A DNA stretch of 64,000 nt from Tamarix chinensis (lineage: Eukaryota > Streptophyta > Magnoliopsida > Caryophyllales > Tamaricaceae), in assembly GCA_030549775.1 (NCBI GenBank), contig CM060177.1, forward strand, positions 44,604,244 through 44,668,243, written 5' to 3'. Below the pieces are notes generated by a model, which worked only from the letters and a program-made list of their open reading frames with translations, searched no databases and was not told the DNA's origin. Below, piece after piece: positions 62,591 to 64,000 of the stretch. Each line of letters starts with the position of its first letter. Within the stretch, counting starts at the first letter, position 1. Made by a program: the position numbers and the translations under genes.

Positions 62591-63130
62591 TCAATCTTTT
62601 GCAAGGTTCAACTTTGGAAGACCATGTACTAGTTCTTTTCTAGCAATTTTGTTCAATAAGTTTATGTTGCCATGTGTAATGCATTTATACCATAGCCATG
62701 CATTGTTATCAACTGCACTTATAAATACATTGTGCAATATTATTGATTTAACATCAAGCATGTACACATTGTTAATGTGTGGGCATACAAAAAGGATAAA
62801 TTTATCCACTCCATTCAAAATCATGCAGCATGAATTTGAAAAGTTTACTAGAAATCCTTTATCACATAGTTGGATAATGCTAATCAAATTATGATTGAGG
62901 CCATCACTTATTAAGGGTTTAGAGTTACCGATACTAATGTTGCTAACATCGATGATATTTCCTATTGAGTTGTCTTCAAAGGTCACACTTCCAACATCAT
63001 ATGGAGTTAGCTTAGAGAATATGGTTCAATCACCCATTATGTGTCTTGAGCATCCACTATATAGGAACCATTTATGGCTTCTTATATTGACTTTGAATCA
63101 TACCTACAAGCACAAATGTCCTAGCTTATT
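62591..63130 (-). pseudogene. Copia protease and GAG-pre-integrase remnant
   Basis: The protease site reads WFLYSGCSRHIMGD near 63060. The catalytic Asp of the expected LDSGCSRHMTG is Tyr (codon TAT), followed shortly by a stop. Downstream, VTFEDNSIGNIIDVSNISIG and LISIIQLCDKGFLVNFS lead into the GAG-pre-integrase block NNAWLWYKCITHGNINLLNK and KELVHGLPKLNLAKD. Confidence 0.82.
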
Positions 63131-63139
63131 TACCCTTTG

Positions 63140-64000
63140 AATGGGTCCTTATCGGGTTAATGTTCAATTCATACAGGATGGTCCCCTTAGGTACCCGCAC
63201 CTGCTTATATTTGGGAATCACTCTGGCATTTTTTGTTAAATTACATGATAAAGCAACATAACCACATTTACCACACATATTGCAAAAAATCCTTTTCTTA
63301 TGAGTGAAGGTGAATTTTGCATTTTTTTTACATGCCTACACATTACAAATGAGTGTCCACATTTTCCACATACATTACATATGCTTGATGCAAGAGAAGT
63401 ATTTACTTGATGAGATTTGGAGGATCTTATAAAGAAATTCTTTAGTCTTGAGCATTTAATTACCTTCTTATTTCCATAGCCTAATCCCTCACGATCCTTA
63501 TAGTACCATTGAGCACCTAACACCACATTTAAGCCTTCTTCACTCTTTGTGAAGGTATATGCAATTTTTACAAATTTATCACATTTATCTTATGGATCAA
63601 CTATTTTAGATTTAAATTAATCTATCTTGACCTTTTGATAACAGCAAATATATTCCTTTTATTGGTTAAATTTAGTTATTTTATTTGCCAGCTCAATTTT
63701 GATAAGAAGCATGTGAGATTCAAGAATAAAATTGTTTTATTGCAAGAGTGTGTCGGTCATTTAAGTGATTAAGGAGCTTCTTCATGTTTTCTTTTTACTT
63801 AGTTAGTCTATCATTATCACATAATGAATCATGCAAAACACATAACAAGTCATCATACAAGTATAGAAAATTAGATTGTACCTCATCAATGTCATCTTCA
63901 TCATAGAAGCTTATGAGTGAGGTGAAAATTGATTATTCCTCTCCTAGAGCCATGGAAGAAAGGTTGGAAACTTCTTCCTCTTTATAAGAGGGTTCACCTT
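63140..64000 (-). pseudogene. Copia gag remnant with CCHC zinc knuckle, incomplete
   Basis: The ORF 63526-63236 contains CNVCGKCGHSFVMC, a full CX2CX4HX4C knuckle. Upstream (63570-64000) the frame is broken, but acidic GAG-tail phrases remain, such as EEEVSNLSSMALGEE, YDEDDIDEVQSNFLY and LYDDLLCVLHDSL. They match the region before the knuckle in SIRE-type gag. The N-terminal part and the 5' LTR lie beyond the window. Confidence 0.75.

Larger units (their letters stand above)
54680..64000 (-). mobile_element. SIRE/Maximus-like Ty1/copia element, 3' LTR to gag, runs off the window
   Basis: On the minus strand the order is gag (64000-63140), protease and GAG-pre-integrase (63130-62591), integrase (to 61957), RT (61700-60664), RNase H (60427-60624), an extra ORF (58683-57608), a polypurine tract (56596-56581) and the 3' LTR (56580-54680). 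INT before RT makes it copia. Phrases such as KGKLVDQKQYRGMIKSLLYL, the GAG-pre-integrase block, the long LTR and an ORF downstream of pol point to the SIRE/Maximus lineage. It inserted into the RT of gypsy G2; the bases before it are AATTT (54675-54679), the expected target duplication. The 5' LTR lies beyond 64000. All ORFs are broken. Confidence 0.85.

Overview
The window is non-organellar DNA from a flowering plant. It shows spliced plant genes with GT..AG introns, plant-type CACTA, LINE, copia and gypsy elements, a Cassandra-like miniature retrotransposon, an AT-rich background, many microsatellites and nested repeats. I cannot name the species. Only two host genes are supported: the 3' part of a GDSL esterase/lipase gene at the left edge (1-874, + strand) and one intact single-exon gene (16792-18474, - strand) for a plant TmpA-like membrane protein with a ferric-reductase-like fold. 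Nearly everything else is mobile DNA at different stages of decay.

Left part, 1-16006: the GDSL gene end, then a 1.9-2.4 kb segment present twice in tandem (1401-5676; the first copy carries a LINE fragment), then a decayed CACTA (En/Spm) element read on the - strand. Its TNP2 transposase remnant (about 11030-12560) is followed by a Ulp1-like protease remnant (10536-10937, apparently resuming near 5830-6219). A 4.2 kb solo LTR with a perfect 5 bp target-site duplication (6225-10451) splits the protease region. A Cassandra-like TRIM with a 5S-rRNA-derived module (12939-13635) sits in the upstream part.

Middle, 16007-26380: the TmpA-like gene; a diverged second copy of part of its upstream region at 24926-25095; a young, 5'-truncated LINE (21685-24322) with a 17 bp perfect target-site duplication and only one internal stop; and a 40 bp perfect palindrome beside a long AT microsatellite.

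Right-middle, 26380-48900: a field of very long, non-coding LTR-like elements of one family with TGTAAYACCCC / GGGGTGTTACA-type ends. One (C, 28765-34238, - strand) is inserted in another (D, ending at 35258) with a perfect AGGAG duplication. F (38074-41307) and B (42235-47894) are further members. All share an architecture of AT-rich head, pyrimidine-rich block, triplet-repeat block or minisatellite, and reiterated short hairpin motifs before the 3' end. No internal retrotransposon domains accompany them, so solo LTRs are the best reading.

Right edge, 48909-64000: the start of one gypsy element (LTR, tRNA-Met-type primer site, gag), a fragment of the long-LTR family, the protease/RT part of a gypsy element, and, inserted in that RT, a large SIRE/Maximus-like copia element on the - strand. 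That element has a 1.9 kb 3' LTR, a polypurine tract, an extra ORF downstream of pol, and RNase H, RT, integrase, protease and gag remnants. It runs off the window. I found no new multi-gene system. The most interesting items are the Cassandra/5S element, the long solo-LTR family with its conserved hairpin motifs, and the extra ORF of the copia element.
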